DNA of 64,000 bases from Hofstenia miamia (Eukaryota > Xenacoelomorpha > Acoela): assembly GCA_004352715.1 (NCBI GenBank), contig SCFE01000043.1:593766-657765 (forward strand), read 5' to 3'. The notes beneath the pieces were generated by a model. It was not told where the DNA came from, ran no database searches, and worked only from the letters and a program-made list of their open reading frames with translations. Position 1 is the stretch's first letter; each line of letters opens with the position of its first letter. Below, piece after piece: positions 46,532 to 57,970 of this stretch. Position numbers and translations under genes: made by a program.

Positions 46532-47573
46532 CTTGTTATTAGAGTAGGTTAATTATATAATTGCGACATTGGCAAATCATGCTGAAGAAGACACCGGGTT
46601 TTCATGCAGATGCCACAGTATGGCCAATGATGTAATTAATCACAATCAAATAGGGATGCTGTTTTATATCTTAAATATCTTTTTAATAAACGATAATTTT
46701 TGCAAAGACAAAAAACTTAAGCTTTAATTTTCTCAATTTATTCAAGCATTAAAATTTCGTGAATAGGCCTTATTCGCCCATTTCAAGTAATTTGCATTGT
46801 CCATTTCAAGAACATGTTTTTGGAAAATATTCTGTGGAAAAATAGGAAGTCAATTACGGCGAAACGGTACTGCGTTGAAATAGTCTTAATACCAACTTCT
46901 GAAATATGCATTTAGAGCAGCGAGAAAAATAAAACCACGATAATGGTTTTTCTATTTATTGAATTAAATTTTATTTTTGAGGGAGATTAATTATTCGAAG
47001 ATATAGAGAAGGGTGCACTCGTACAAAACTAGATATAGACCAAAAAACTTTACGTAATTAACCGTATTCGTAACACACAATAGCACTTGGTATATATTTA
47101 AACACTATTTGATGCTTGTTCTGGGTTTTGATTTATTTTATTTGCACATGTTTGTAAAAATAATCAAATTTTATTTTTTAAGGTAAATTATAAACGTGTT
47201 TATCAAATTTTAATAACATTTGCATTGTTTTTATTGTTTGTAAAAATGTAATTAGATAAATGAAAATTGCTTTCCTATTTGTTTGCTACTTCCAAGGTTT
47301 TCGAATGAATTCGGAAAAGAAACCATCAAAGCTAGAATTTGAATCTGATCGAAAATTCTCCGTAAAGATTAAATTATTGTATATTTCAGTTTTTTATTAA
47401 GCATAAAATAATTATTTTTTAATTTACAAAACTCGGATTTGTTGTAAAATTAATATTTTTCCCTCAAACTTGATCGAACTCAGAATTTTCTTCAAAAAAT
47501 ATTCGAACGTAAAAACTCCAACTCCGACCGAGTAATTCGAACTGAGCTCAAAAGCCCTTTTTACTTCATATAC
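46532..47573. other. AT-rich region with a relic of the TTAA-element TIR
   Basis: Positions ~46995-47110 resemble the left TIR of the element at 47578 (GGGTGCAC, TATAGACCAA, TTAACC then TTCGTA, TAGCACTTGGTA). No coding sequence recognised. CpG becomes common from about here on. Confidence 0.55.
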
Positions 47574-48408
47574 TTAAACGGCCAAGGGGTAGAATAGGGT
47601 GCACGCGGATAAAATAAACACTAATAGAAAGTAAAAAACGATGAGAAATTCAATAGCATACGTAAAAAGCTTAAAAAATACTGTATATAGACCAATAACT
47701 TTGCATAATTAACCAAATTCGTAGCACGCGGTAACACGCGTTAGCACTCGGTACGTATTTAAGGACAATAGCACAAAAAACTTGAAATTTATAAAATAAT
47801 GAACTATTATTAAACAAATTACACGATCTAAAAGTATATTTATGCAAATTTATACATATTTATTTGAAATCAAGTCCTTACCTTAGGTGAAATTTCCAAA
47901 TACATTTTGATAAAAATATAAATATATTAATTTCGATTACTCAATGTGTTTTACTCGTATTATTATAACAACTAATATCGCCGGTAGCCCTTGCACATTA
48001 CTTGCAAGTATTGACATTTTCTGACACCAAAGAATCTCGTCTCCGGGTCAACTTTCTGGGAGCCACCACGGCTACTCTCCGGTTTTGACATAGTAACATC
48101 TAAAACCTAACTAAATTTTATATTATAATATATACGCTTTGTTAAAGAAGTTTTTGTGTATAAATATTAAGAATATTTGATTGAATTTTTATGAAAATTT
48201 ACATCGTTCTTTTGTTTTAAGAATTTTCACAATAAGAATATACATCATGAATTATAGTTAATGTTCGAATGATTGAAGCCCACCTTAAATGTCTCGCATG
48301 TCTCTTTGATGAGTTTGCAACAATTTCATTACAATAAAACTTTTAGACGATGTGTATGTATATAAATATATTCTTATAGTTATTGCACAGATTAATTAGA
48401 TTTCAGCT

Positions 48409-48591
48409 ATGCCTCCAATTTCGCTGTCCGACCTCAAAAATTTGAGCGATGCCCAGTTTGCCTCCGCTGTTGGTGGTCTGAAGAAAGACGCCATCATTTC
48501 GTTGTTGCGCCAAGCGGTCACTGCTCTCTCTACCTCGACTCCGTCCTCCAATGATGGCCCTGGCGTCATATCATCCTTATCTGAATCCCTC
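48409..48591 (+). CDS. Unknown N-terminal coding fragment in the TTAA element
   Basis: ATG at 48409 opens a 61-codon frame up to the single N at 48592. It begins MPPISLSDLKNLSDAQFASA and continues with a helical Leu/Ala-rich stretch, then a Ser/Thr/Pro-rich stretch. Codon use is GC-richer than the surroundings, which suggests real coding sequence. It is preceded by unrelated AT-rich sequence. It is absent from the inverted copy at 36241-37830. The family is unknown; it could be the first part of the protein continued at 48594, but the N hides the junction. Confidence 0.5.
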
Positions 48592-48593
48592 NT

Positions 48594-48852
48594 GTTGACT
48601 TACGATCAGCTTCCGTTTGCTATTTTACTGCTAAACCTTCAAGAAAGTTCAGTACTGACTGGTCATATTACCAGAGAACTGTCGTAATGGCTAACTATTT
48701 CCTTCAACGGGGTATCAGCTTCACTGGGTCACTAGAGAAGTTCAAAACCGACGTTAGAGAACATCTGCGTATATTGACTTCAACCCGCTTCAACATCGAC
48801 AACTCGTGCACCTTCTATTTGGAGTGTCATAATTCTTGTTGTCGAACTTAAT
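48594..48852 (+). CDS. Unknown C-terminal coding fragment in the TTAA element
   Basis: From just after the N, an 85-codon frame runs to TAA at 48850-48852. It contains VCYFTAKPSRKFSTDWSYYQ, then MANYFLQRGISFTG, and ends with a Cys-rich tail (CTFYLECHNSCCRT). The frame choice differs by one base from the 48409 frame, which is uninformative because the N may represent missing sequence. The inverted copy at 36241-37830 carries the same segment with a ~50-bp deletion. I recognise no domain. Confidence 0.5.
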
Positions 48853-48989
48853 TTCTCTTTTCTTTTTTGTACACATAGATAAAAATCCCTATATACAAAG
48901 GGTAATTAAGCCTTTTTTTGTTGTTGTTGTTATTATAGATGACACTTTTAGTAAATTTTAGATGACGCTTTGTACAGAAAAACCTAGCC

Positions 48990-49074
48990 ATGGCGACTTG
49001 TACATATGTGGATTGCCCACATAGGCACCGCGAGCGGAGGGCAAGAGGGAGCAGCTGCCCCCTTCCCTTTCATG
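48990..49074 (+). CDS. Candidate first exon with THAP-like Cys spacing
   Basis: ATG at 48990 opens 28 codons reading MATCTYVDCPHRHRERRARG and then SSCPLPFH, ending at a consensus splice donor (G|GTGAGTT, GT at 49075). The C-x4-C spacing close to the start and the later F-H pair resemble the N-terminus of THAP zinc-finger domains, found in several DNA transposases. The inverted copy (37190-37106) keeps the same start, frame and donor with a few substitutions. The following exon was not found, so the assignment is tentative. Confidence 0.35.
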
Positions 49075-49385
49075 GTGAGTTGATTGAATTGACTAGTTTT
49101 ATTTAATCGAAGTTCTTAGTAATACTTGATTTAAATAAATTTAAGATGTATTTTAGTATTGCGCTATGTGTATTGGGAAATATTTTTACTGCATGAAATA
49201 CATTTATCAATTTTTCAATTCAAATGTATATAGATGAGTTGATTGAATGGAGTAGAGTTTTATCAAATCGAAGTTCTTAGTAATATTTGATTTAAATAAA
49301 TTTAGAATGTATTTTAGTATTGCGCTAAGTGTATTGGGAAATATTTTTACTGCATGAAATACATTTATCAATTTTTCTGGTTAAT
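49075..49385. repeat. Tandem duplication inside the TTAA element
   Basis: Two units of about 165 bp, each with GAAGTTCTTAGTAATA, TTTAAATAAATTTA and TATTGGGAAATATTTTTACT. The inverted copy at 36241-37830 has only one such unit, so the duplication postdates the split of the two copies. Confidence 0.7.
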
Positions 49386-51489
49386 AATATTCTTTCTAGA
49401 TCGTTATACAAAAATCTTTAATTTCTTAAACCAGGTTAAATCTTTGATTACTATCTGGAAAATAATAGTGATATTTTGAAATTTACTTCCATTTGAAATG
49501 CAATATATCAGATATAAAGTGCTTACTTATTGATGTGGTAAATATTGCTTTCGAAATAGTGGTAGAAAATAACAAACCAAAGGCCCACATTCTTATATTT
49601 TTACACATAGGATGGGAGATTAAAGCACATTCTAGCACATTACATCGGATAATGAAAATACTTGGAATTCATTGTTCGCTTTAAATTAAATGATTAAGTT
49701 TACTAAAAAAAATTGCTTTGAAATAAAATATTTTTTTCAACAAAAACAGATTTCTAAAATATCACACGTGCAAAAATTTTTTTGTTCCTCCTTTAAAAAG
49801 TTTCTTGCAGCGCCCTTGATTGGCTACATTATTTAATGCAGCGGCTACCTCTGAATTGAATCAATCTCTTTAGGCTATTGCACCGTTGTGATCAGAATGT
49901 TAATTACAACCGAACAACCAATAGATTTAAATTTCAAATTAATCTACTAAGCAATTATGATTTTTTGAGTAAAACATAATTGAAAAACGCGTTAATTGAC
50001 AAAATTATCAAATCGATTGCTTTAGAATTGTGTGAAGAACTACATGCTGTTAGGTGCAAAACAAGTGAAATTATCCTACTTTTGATCATTGCTTTATGAA
50101 GAATCCGTTAAACGACACTACATAAACAAAGATACAAACGGAAACTAAAAAACGCGATTTCTCGTTTTGAATCACTTTGCACAAAGTGGGTTCTTGCACT
50201 ACATGCCTATGTTGATTCCCATATACATGTTCAATAAGTATGAACGTTATACTTAATGCATATAAAACACTTTGATTAAATTTATTTAAATTTTCAGTAA
50301 CAATTGCATATCGACAGGCCCATGTATATTGCACTCACCGATTCTGTACATCCGCACTATTCAAAATATATTTATAACAATACTAGCGAAATGTATATTT
50401 ATGCATTAAAAATTTAAGCAACGCGGTCACGCTAGCTATAAATTCGGTACTAATCGGAAAATAAAATATGAAAATAAATACTAATCTGGAGAACAAATTC
50501 TCTGAAAGTTCCAATTTACTTAAAAATCAAGTAAGAAAAACTTCTTTTACAATAAAAAATGTACACTTTTATCTTACATTTGGGTTAATAATAGAATATA
50601 CTTTTAGATCGTGTAATTTGTTTAATAATAGTTAATTATTTTATAAATTTCAAGTTTTTTGTGCTATTGTCCTTAAATATCTACCGCGTGCTAACGCGTG
50701 TTACCGCGTGCTACGAATTTGGTTAATTATGCAANGCAGCGGCTACCTCTGAATTGAATCAATCTCTTTAGGCTATTGCACCGTTGTGATCAGAATGTTA
50801 ATTACAACCGAACAACCAATAGATTTAAATTTCAAATTAATCTACTAAGCAATTATGATTTTTTGAGTAAAACATAATTGAAAAACGCGTTAATTGACAA
50901 AATTATCAAATCGATTGCTTTAGAATTGTGTGAAGAACTACATGCTGTTAGGTGCAAAACAAGTGAAATTATCCTACTTTTGATCATTGCTTTATGAAGA
51001 ATCCGTTAAACGACACTACATAAACAAAGATACAAACGGAAACTAAAAAACGCGATTTCTCGTTTTGAATCACTTTGCACAAAGTGGGTTCTTGCACTAC
51101 ATGCCTATGTTGATTCCCATATACATGTTCAATAAGTATGAACGTTATACTTAATGCATATAAAACACTTTGATTAAATTTATTTAAATTTTCAGTAACA
51201 ATTGCATATCGACAGGCCCATGTATATTGCACTCACCGATTCTGTACATCCGCACTATTCAAAATATATTTATAACAATACTAGCGAAATGTATATTTAT
51301 GCATTAAAAATTTAAGCAACGCGATCACACTAGCTATAAATTCGGTACTAATCGGTAAATAAAATATGAAAATAAATAATCGGGAGAACAAATTCTCTGA
51401 AAGTTCCAATTTTTTTAAAAATCAAGTAAGAAAAACTTCTTTTACAATAAAAAATGTACACTTTTATCTTACATTTGGGTTAATAATAG
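49386..51489. other. Noncoding interior of the TTAA element
   Basis: AT-rich sequence without recognised coding regions. It includes the duplicated block described for the N at 50734. The identical 82-codon minus-strand frames at 50086-50334 and 50984-51232 are copies of each other and show no motif. Confidence 0.6.
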
Positions 51490-51787
51490 AATATACTTTT
51501 AGATCGTGTAATTTGTTTAATAATAGTTAATTATTTTATAAATTTCAAGTTTTTTGTGCTATTGTCCTTAAATATCTACCGCGTGCTAACGCGTGTTACC
51601 GCGTGCTACGAATTTGGTTAATTATGCAATGTTATTGGTCTTCATACATTATTTTTTAAGCTTTTTAAGTGTATTATTGCATTTCTCATCGTTTTTTTAC
51701 CGTGGATTAGTGTTTATTTTGTCCGCGTGCACCCTATTCTATACCTTCGCCATTTAAACTTATTTCGACGATAGAATAAGTCCTACA

Positions 51788-52094
51788 CCCAGTAAACATA
51801 GAACTGTTGTAACGACGTCGTTTTTGTGGTGAATCGGCGTTTAATAGGCGTTGAATTGTTTGAGTGGCACTTATAGTGTGGATTAGTGGCGGTGTATAAT
51901 TCCGTCTAGCAAAAAATATTTAAAAATAGGAATAATTTTAGTATTATGACAATTTGAAGATATATTTTTTAAAAACTGCATTTTTATTGATAATTTGTCG
52001 TTTTATTGTGGAAAGACGTTGTTTTGTAATGTCGTTTTAGTGTCGTTATTATGTCGTTCAGCGATGTCGTTACGACAGTTCAATGTTTACTGGG
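51788..52094. mobile_element. MITE with ~35-bp TIRs
   Basis: 307 bp. The left end CCCAGTAAACATAGAACTGT continues TGTAACGACGTCG; the right end is the complement of CCCAGTAAACATTGAACTGT continuing CGTAACGACATCG. The interior is rich in TGTCGTT and GGCGTT repeats and has no coding capacity. A clear target duplication was not found, so the superfamily is undetermined. Confidence 0.8.
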
Positions 52095-52451
52095 CAGTAA
52101 TAAGTCTTATGTCTTAAAGTGCAACATTTAAATGAAGAAACAGCGCAAAGCTTTCTAAACTCATTATCAATGGCATTTCAGTGTAAGCCAACCACTAAAC
52201 ATTAGATTCTGTGGCCTGTACCAAAAAGTGCGTGATCGTATAGACGAATTTCAAAGTGCTGTAGCTTCGCAACCGATCAGCCAATTTCAAATGTTTTTTT
52301 CAAAAAACTTATGTTAAATGCACTCTGTGTAACATCTGTTCCCGCGCAAGATAATTGCCTGCTCGGAGACAGACTATGAAAGAAAACAATCTACTATTTC
52401 AGAGGGGCAAATGACACAAAGCCCTCCGTGTAACAGTTTGCACCGATAATA
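52095..52451. other. Spacer, no gene seen
   Basis: No recognisable element end or open frame of note. Confidence 0.5.
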
Positions 52452-52660
52452 CAGGGTGTGTCAAAAATATTTTGGCTTTTAATCTAACTAAAAAAATTCA
52501 ACCAATCACAGAAAAGATGATGAAATATTTCGTCATTTTATAACTATATAAAGGGAATTTATGTTATGCATAACTATTTTGTTATTTTTTCAGTACTTTT
52601 TAACATTACATATTGATTTAGACACTAGACTGGAAATATCAAAACTATAAAACTACAAAA

Positions 52661-54047
52661 TTGGAGACAGGACAACAGCGGGATTACGTGCATACAAAAC
52701 AACACCAACTTCACAAAGACATTTTTTCTATTACAACTGTCACTAACATGTTAAGAAAATTTAAAAAGACAAAATCCTTGCATAATGCTTCTAAAGCAGG
52801 GAGACCATTACTCCAAGAAGACCGGAAACCAATGGTAAAATGTTCATGGGCATGCAAGTTCTTCTTCTATTGCTACAGCTACTACAATTCCAAAGAAAAA
52901 ACTATCATTGAATCAGAATATCATCGTCGTCTCGAATTTGCACAATAGATTTTAGCTAATGCTAATTTGCTTTGATCAGATGATGCCTACTTTACTATGG
53001 ATGGAATGGTCAACCGTCATAACTGTACCATATGGGCGTCTGAGAACCCTCTGCAAGTAATAACAGAAAACTTGCACCCTGAAAAATTATGTGTGTGGAT
53101 GGCATTTAGTGCAAATTATGTGCTAAAGCCATTTTCTTTCCGGGTACAGTAAATCAGGGTAATTACACCAGTATGCACCGTGACCATATATTTCCACAAC
53201 TAAGACAGAAATAAAAAATGCAATCTGTTATTTTTCAGGATTACGGTGCGCCACCACCTTATTCCAAACAAACCAGGGATTTCATCAGTACTCAATTGCC
53301 ACCTGAGCGTGTTATTGGCAGAGGTTTTGGTCATGCATGGCCTCCTAGATCACCTGACCTGAGTCCACTTGACTNTAATAGTTAATTATTTTATAAATTT
53401 CAAGTTTTTTGTGCTATTGTCCTTAAATATCTACCGCGTGCTAACGCGTGTTACCGCGTGCTACGAATTTGGTTAATTATGCAATGNCAACCGTCATAAC
53501 TGTACCATATGGGCGTCTGAGAACCCTCTGCAAGTAATAACAGAAAACTTGCACCCTGAAAAATTATGTGTGTGGATGGCATTTAGTGCAAATTATGTGC
53601 TAAAGCCATTTTCTTTCCGGGTACAGTAAATCAGGGTAATTACACCAGTATGCACCGTGACCATATATTTCCACAACTAAGACAGAAATAAAAAATGCAA
53701 TCTGTTATTTTTCAGGATTACGGTGCGCCACCACCTTATTCCAAACAAACCAGGGATTTCATCAGTACTCAATTGCCACCTGAGCGTGTTATTGGCAGAG
53801 GTTTTGGTCATGCATGGCCTCCTAGATCACCTGACCTGAGTCCACTTGACTTTTATTTGTGGTCTACTCTAAAGTCACGGGTATATCATACATACATTCC
53901 AACTAACCTGGATGATTAAAAAAGGAGGATCATACAAGAAGTTGATTCACTTAACATTGATGAATTATATCGAGCTGTCTAGAATATGATACCAAGATGT
54001 GAACTTACTATTGAGCAGAATGGAGGACTATTTGAACATTTGTGTTA
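52661..54047 (+). pseudogene. Mariner-like transposase, degenerate
   Basis: Cut-and-paste transposase that would bind the TIRs and excise the element through a DDE/D catalytic triad. Recognisable blocks are the N-terminal helix-turn-helix region with KAGRPLLQEDRK (52661-52850), then SDDAYFTMDGMVNRHNCTIW (about 52977-53036), QDYGAPPPYSKQTRDF (about 53236) and WPPRSPDLSPLDFYLWSTLK (53815-53875), the standard order. Stops and frameshifts lie after 52948, near 53145 and near 53210. Part of the gene appears twice because of the join artefact at 53375-53487. No functional frame remains. Confidence 0.85.
53376..53486. other. Misplaced fragment of the TTAA-element TIR between two Ns
   Basis: The 111 bp equal the TIR stretch at about 51516-51630 (TAATAGTTAATTATTTTATA to GGTTAATTATGCAATG). 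It interrupts duplicated mariner sequence and is bounded by Ns on both sides. Confidence 0.8.
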
Positions 54048-54164
54048 ATATATCTGTAATTCCCCTTATTAGAGTTTGTTTATTTACATATATTATTGTT
54101 TGGTTTCATATAATTAAAAAGTTATTGTGATTTGGAAAGTCAAGCTACTTTGACACACCCTGTA

Positions 54165-56449
54165 TTAATTCATTCCTTACTGCTTAGTTGTAGAAATAAT
54201 TTAGTTTCATGATGAATTTAACGTATTAATTAGCCACGTTGAAATGCATTTCAAACTATCAGATACCCGAGATGCCAAATATTGAGACAAAATGTTTATG
54301 AATAGCTTACTTTACCGAAAATGAGCAGTTTCAAGAAGGCTTCATAAATATCTTAATTTAAAATATTGATATTTAAAAAACTAGAAATGGATATAATACC
54401 AAACGGATATTAATTTAACACTATTTCGGCACAGAACTTTAGTAATCTTTGACTCGCTTTTTTTACATTTTTTATTAAAGTATTTGTATTATTTCGCTAA
54501 AGCAAAGCTTTAAAAATTGTTGCTTTAAAAGTATCAAAGGGGATATTAAAAATTTTAATGCTTGAGAAATATGTGCACTAAAATTCCTGCAATATGGGTG
54601 TTTTCGAAAGTCCGATTTCTTTCAAACTATGAAGCCAACTAATTCATTATATTTATTTCAAAATTCATTACTGTATTTAGAATGGCTGATATTATATTTC
54701 AAAAACCTATTAGAAAAAATAGAGTAAATAGATCGATCATATTAGTACATACTTAAAAATCGTTATTCCTAAATTATAAATGCTTGACAAAATTCTCTTA
54801 TATTTCGGTGTTAGCCTACTTGAGTGCATATTGCTTTCGAGTGAAATTAGTAGCATTGGTTTAATTTACTATTTCAAAATATTTATTTACTATTACAATT
54901 TTGGAAAAATACAAAATGAAGCCATCTATCACGCGCAATTGTCATAATTTGTAATAATAAATAAGTACAATTATTGCAGTAATGTATCACCTTTTGAATT
55001 TCGAAAGTTACCCAAAAATAATAGTGCATTCGATTGTTTAATATGCCCTACTTGACAAGACATTCAATAGTCCAAGACTCTGTTAACTGTAATATGAAAT
55101 ATTTTATGCAACCATAAAGTAATTTTTCCAATCACTTAAATACGGCTGATGCAACATGCAGTTTTTTAGTATTCCTTTAAATGGGTGTATATGCATATTT
55201 ATGTCAAGATACATAAAGGCGGCTGCATTTGTTTGATTCGCGCTGTAGTTTGTAGTTCTGTTAAATCACAATATTTCATTTTTAATGCTAAAGCAATCTC
55301 CATATTTTAATAGAAACGTAGTAGTTTTTGTTTAATCCATATCGTTTGTTTACATATTTCTTATCTCCGAGATTATTGCTCTCGGAGCATGTGCGTGCAT
55401 GGTCCATTGTGTATTCCAAAGAACATTTAATTTAGTTTTTATTTGCCCCGAGACAAACCCATCGTGTAACATCCGCTTCATTTGTTTGATATTTTGTTTA
55501 ATTTGCTTGAATTTGTTTAATTCAGCTGAGAAAAGGTATTTTATGATGAACACAGTGGCGTACGCAAGGTGAGACATGTTGTACTTGCCCCCTCGTCAGG
55601 TATTTAAAATTGATTTTGATTTGTTAAATCTAAACATTTTCTGCAAAAATTAGAAGCATTTGTAAACTAAGTTGTGAAATGTATATTTTGCGGTCTATTT
55701 TTCAATATTTTGAACAAGCTCGCGGAGCATCACTCCGCTTTTGATCTAGACTAAGATGTCCAATCCTCATCAGAAAATCGTGTGTACACCCCTGATCATG
55801 AATAACTTTTAGGAATAAATAGTGTCCAAAATATAATTTCGACTTTTGGTAAAATATTCTTTTTGTCTCTAATTCAGTAATTGCAAATATTTTGTTCAAA
55901 ATGACTAGCAAAGTACGGGCATCCCACTAACGATTTCTTACAAGTGTTGAATTCAAATAGTAGGGTCGAATATTTGAATAGTTGGTTGAAATTAATTCAA
56001 CAGTTTGTGAAATTTTTATTATTTTTGCGTTCTACGATTAGTGTTCCTGAACACGCAACCATTTTGTTGACAATTACTCTCTTGATAACGACTTTTCGTG
56101 TCACACGATTTTCATTCCATAAGTTCAGGAATGTTCATTAAAAAATGAACACATGTATTTTTTCTTGTGTTTTTATTAAACACATGTAAAAATATACTAT
56201 TATTCTATCAATTTATATTCCTGCACAACCATTAATGAACAAGCAAAGGGAGATCAGCACGCTAAATATATATTGAAATTGAAGGAAAACAGGCCTTAAT
56301 CTGAAATGACACATTAGAATCTTGTAAATTACACATTAGAATGTCAAATCGCGCTGATAACAAAAGGTTTATCCTATAAATTCTAACATATTTATCTTTA
56401 GGAATCCTTCATGTTCATACTACTACTACTAAATGACTTCAATTCGCTT
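54165..56449. other. AT-rich region, no gene seen
   Basis: About 2.3 kb with normal CpG content. Minus-strand frames at 55350-55577 and 55702-55911 have no recognisable motif. Confidence 0.5.
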
Positions 56450-57548
56450 TATAAAGCGCTACAAACTAAATTTACAAGTAAAACAAAATTTTTTGAAAGT
56501 AAAATATAGTTCATAATTATCACATTATTTCTTTTTATGAGATGATCTTACTTCTCTACAATTACTGCAATTGCAAGACAGAAACCATGAGCAAGTATTG
56601 TTCAATTTAAAATGATTAATAACATAATCTTCAAAAAATATACGAAGTTGTTTCTTTACAATGCTAGGACGATCATAAATGTTGATATTAGAATTGACTG
56701 ATATGTAATTAGTCAAGTAAGTAATACGATCCCAATAGTTGCTATGAGATGTAACCAATTTGCACTTAGGATTTTTGAAAATAGTCCGTTTTTCTCTTGA
56801 TGAATTATTCTTTACACTAACAAATTCAGTATGATCTATTTTGTATAACCCATTCAGTACTTTATTGAAAAATATCAAATCATACAATTGAAATTGAAGA
56901 GCAATTGGAAGTATGTTAAGGTGCAACAAATTTTCATAAGATATTTCCTTATTTGAATTTAAACACCAATGTAAGCATTTCCTTTGATATCTTTCAAGTT
57001 TTTCAAATTGATGTCTACTTGGCCACCAACATTGTGATCCATAAGTTATAATAGATAATATGCAACTTTTGAATAACTTAGTTCTTATAAATTTAGGTGT
57101 AATATATGGTATATTTCTTCTTAAATAAAATAATACATTAATTGCTTTGCTTAAAACTTTGGTATAATGTTGGTTCCATTTTAAATCTGAGGAGATATTT
57201 AGTCCTAAATCATTGACTGATTCAACTAATTGAAGATTACATGCCATATGTTTTGAAGAAAGCATATCTCTGCATTTAGTTTTTCCAAAACAAATAATCT
57301 TAGACTTAGATGTATTAAATTGCATTTCATTTCTCCGTCCCCATTTTATAACAGAATCAATTGTATTTTTAATAAGAAATTCAGTAGGGGATTCTACTAA
57401 AAGTTTGCTGTCATCAGCGAAAAGCCAAATATTTGAATTTATACTAGAACAGAAATCATTAATGAATAGAACAAATAAAAGTGGTCCAAGAACACTTCCT
57501 TGAGGTACTCCACTTGTTATTTTTAATGGCTGAGAAATATTTCCACAA
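56450..57548 (-). pseudogene. Non-LTR retrotransposon (LINE) RT, 5'-truncated copy
   Basis: The 3' part of a LINE ORF2. On the minus strand it starts mid-RT (about 57540) with SGVPQGSVLGPLLFVLFIND, then the catalytic FADDSKLL (about 57420), then a 266-codon open stretch to the stop at 56525. That stretch carries the thumb/post-RT region: LGLNISSDLKWNQHY, YGSQCWW, LERYQRKCLHWCL and LYDLIFFNKVLNGLY. The order is typical of Jockey/CR1/I-type elements; the clade was not resolved. The C-terminal CNCSNC may be part of a small Cys motif. The 5' part ends at a (TA)n tract, as expected of a truncated insertion. It is unusually open for this window, so fairly young. Confidence 0.9.
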
Positions 57549-57570
57549 ATATATATATATATATATATAA
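57549..57570. repeat. (TA)n microsatellite
   Basis: About 11 TA units at the truncated 5' end of the LINE fragment. Confidence 0.9.
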
Positions 57571-57970
57571 CGGCGGGGTTTCTTCATCTAATGACTTGAC
57601 AACCTAGCTCTATGCTACAATTTTTACCTATGGAATTTCATAAATATTTCAGTTGTATGTACTTTTAGTAGCAAAACTTTCCGGTGCATTATGATGTATG
57701 CGTTATAGAACTTTTGCTGTCAGTAACAAATTTCATTCTTTATAAACGGCCTAATTGATTGATCCGAAATACGTGGAGCGATCAATATTATAAAATGCCA
57801 TGTTTTGTCTTTTCACAGCATTAACGCAATCATTCGTTCTCGTGCATCTTGTGTTTGTGATCTTAAAGTATCGTGATTAAAAATATTATAATTAATCTTA
57901 AATTTTATAATAGAACGTTCTTCTTTATTTTGTATTATCATAATTTAAAATTAATATTTCTTTATAGAAA
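57571..57970 (+). other. Upstream region of the PSMD5-like gene
   Basis: 400 bp containing promoter or 5' UTR candidates. TTTATAG just before the start codon could be a splice acceptor of a 5' UTR intron. No clear TATA or Inr was assigned. Confidence 0.4.

Larger units (their letters stand above)
47578..51753 (+). mobile_element. TTAA-flanked DNA transposon with long TIRs
   Basis: TIRs of about 270 bp run 47578-47845 and 51490-51753. Tips are ACGGCCAAGGGGTAGAATAG on the left and the complement of ATGGCGAAGGTATAGAATAG on the right. TTAA lies on both sides (47574-47577 and 51754-51757), the target of piggyBac and Kolobok elements. The tips do not begin CCC as in most piggyBacs. The interior holds coding fragments (48409-48852) and a candidate THAP-like exon (48990-49074). 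The 896-bp repeat across the N at 50734 (49838-50733 equals 50735-51630) is probably an assembly artefact, so the true size is nearer 3.3 kb. No transposase core was recognised. Confidence 0.75.
52452..54162 (+). mobile_element. Tc1/mariner-type transposon
   Basis: TIR tips CAGGGTGTGTCAAA at both ends (inverted), flanked by TA on each side (52450-52451 and 54163-54164), the target of this superfamily. It contains one transposase pseudogene. The single Ns at 53375 and 53487 bracket 111 bp that belong to the TTAA-element TIR, and transposon sequence before the first N is repeated after the second. This is best explained by a wrong contig join. Confidence 0.9.

Noticed and set aside
50086-51232. 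Two identical 82-codon minus-strand genes
   Set aside because: They are the same sequence copied across the N at 50734, with no motif, inside a noncoding part of a transposon.
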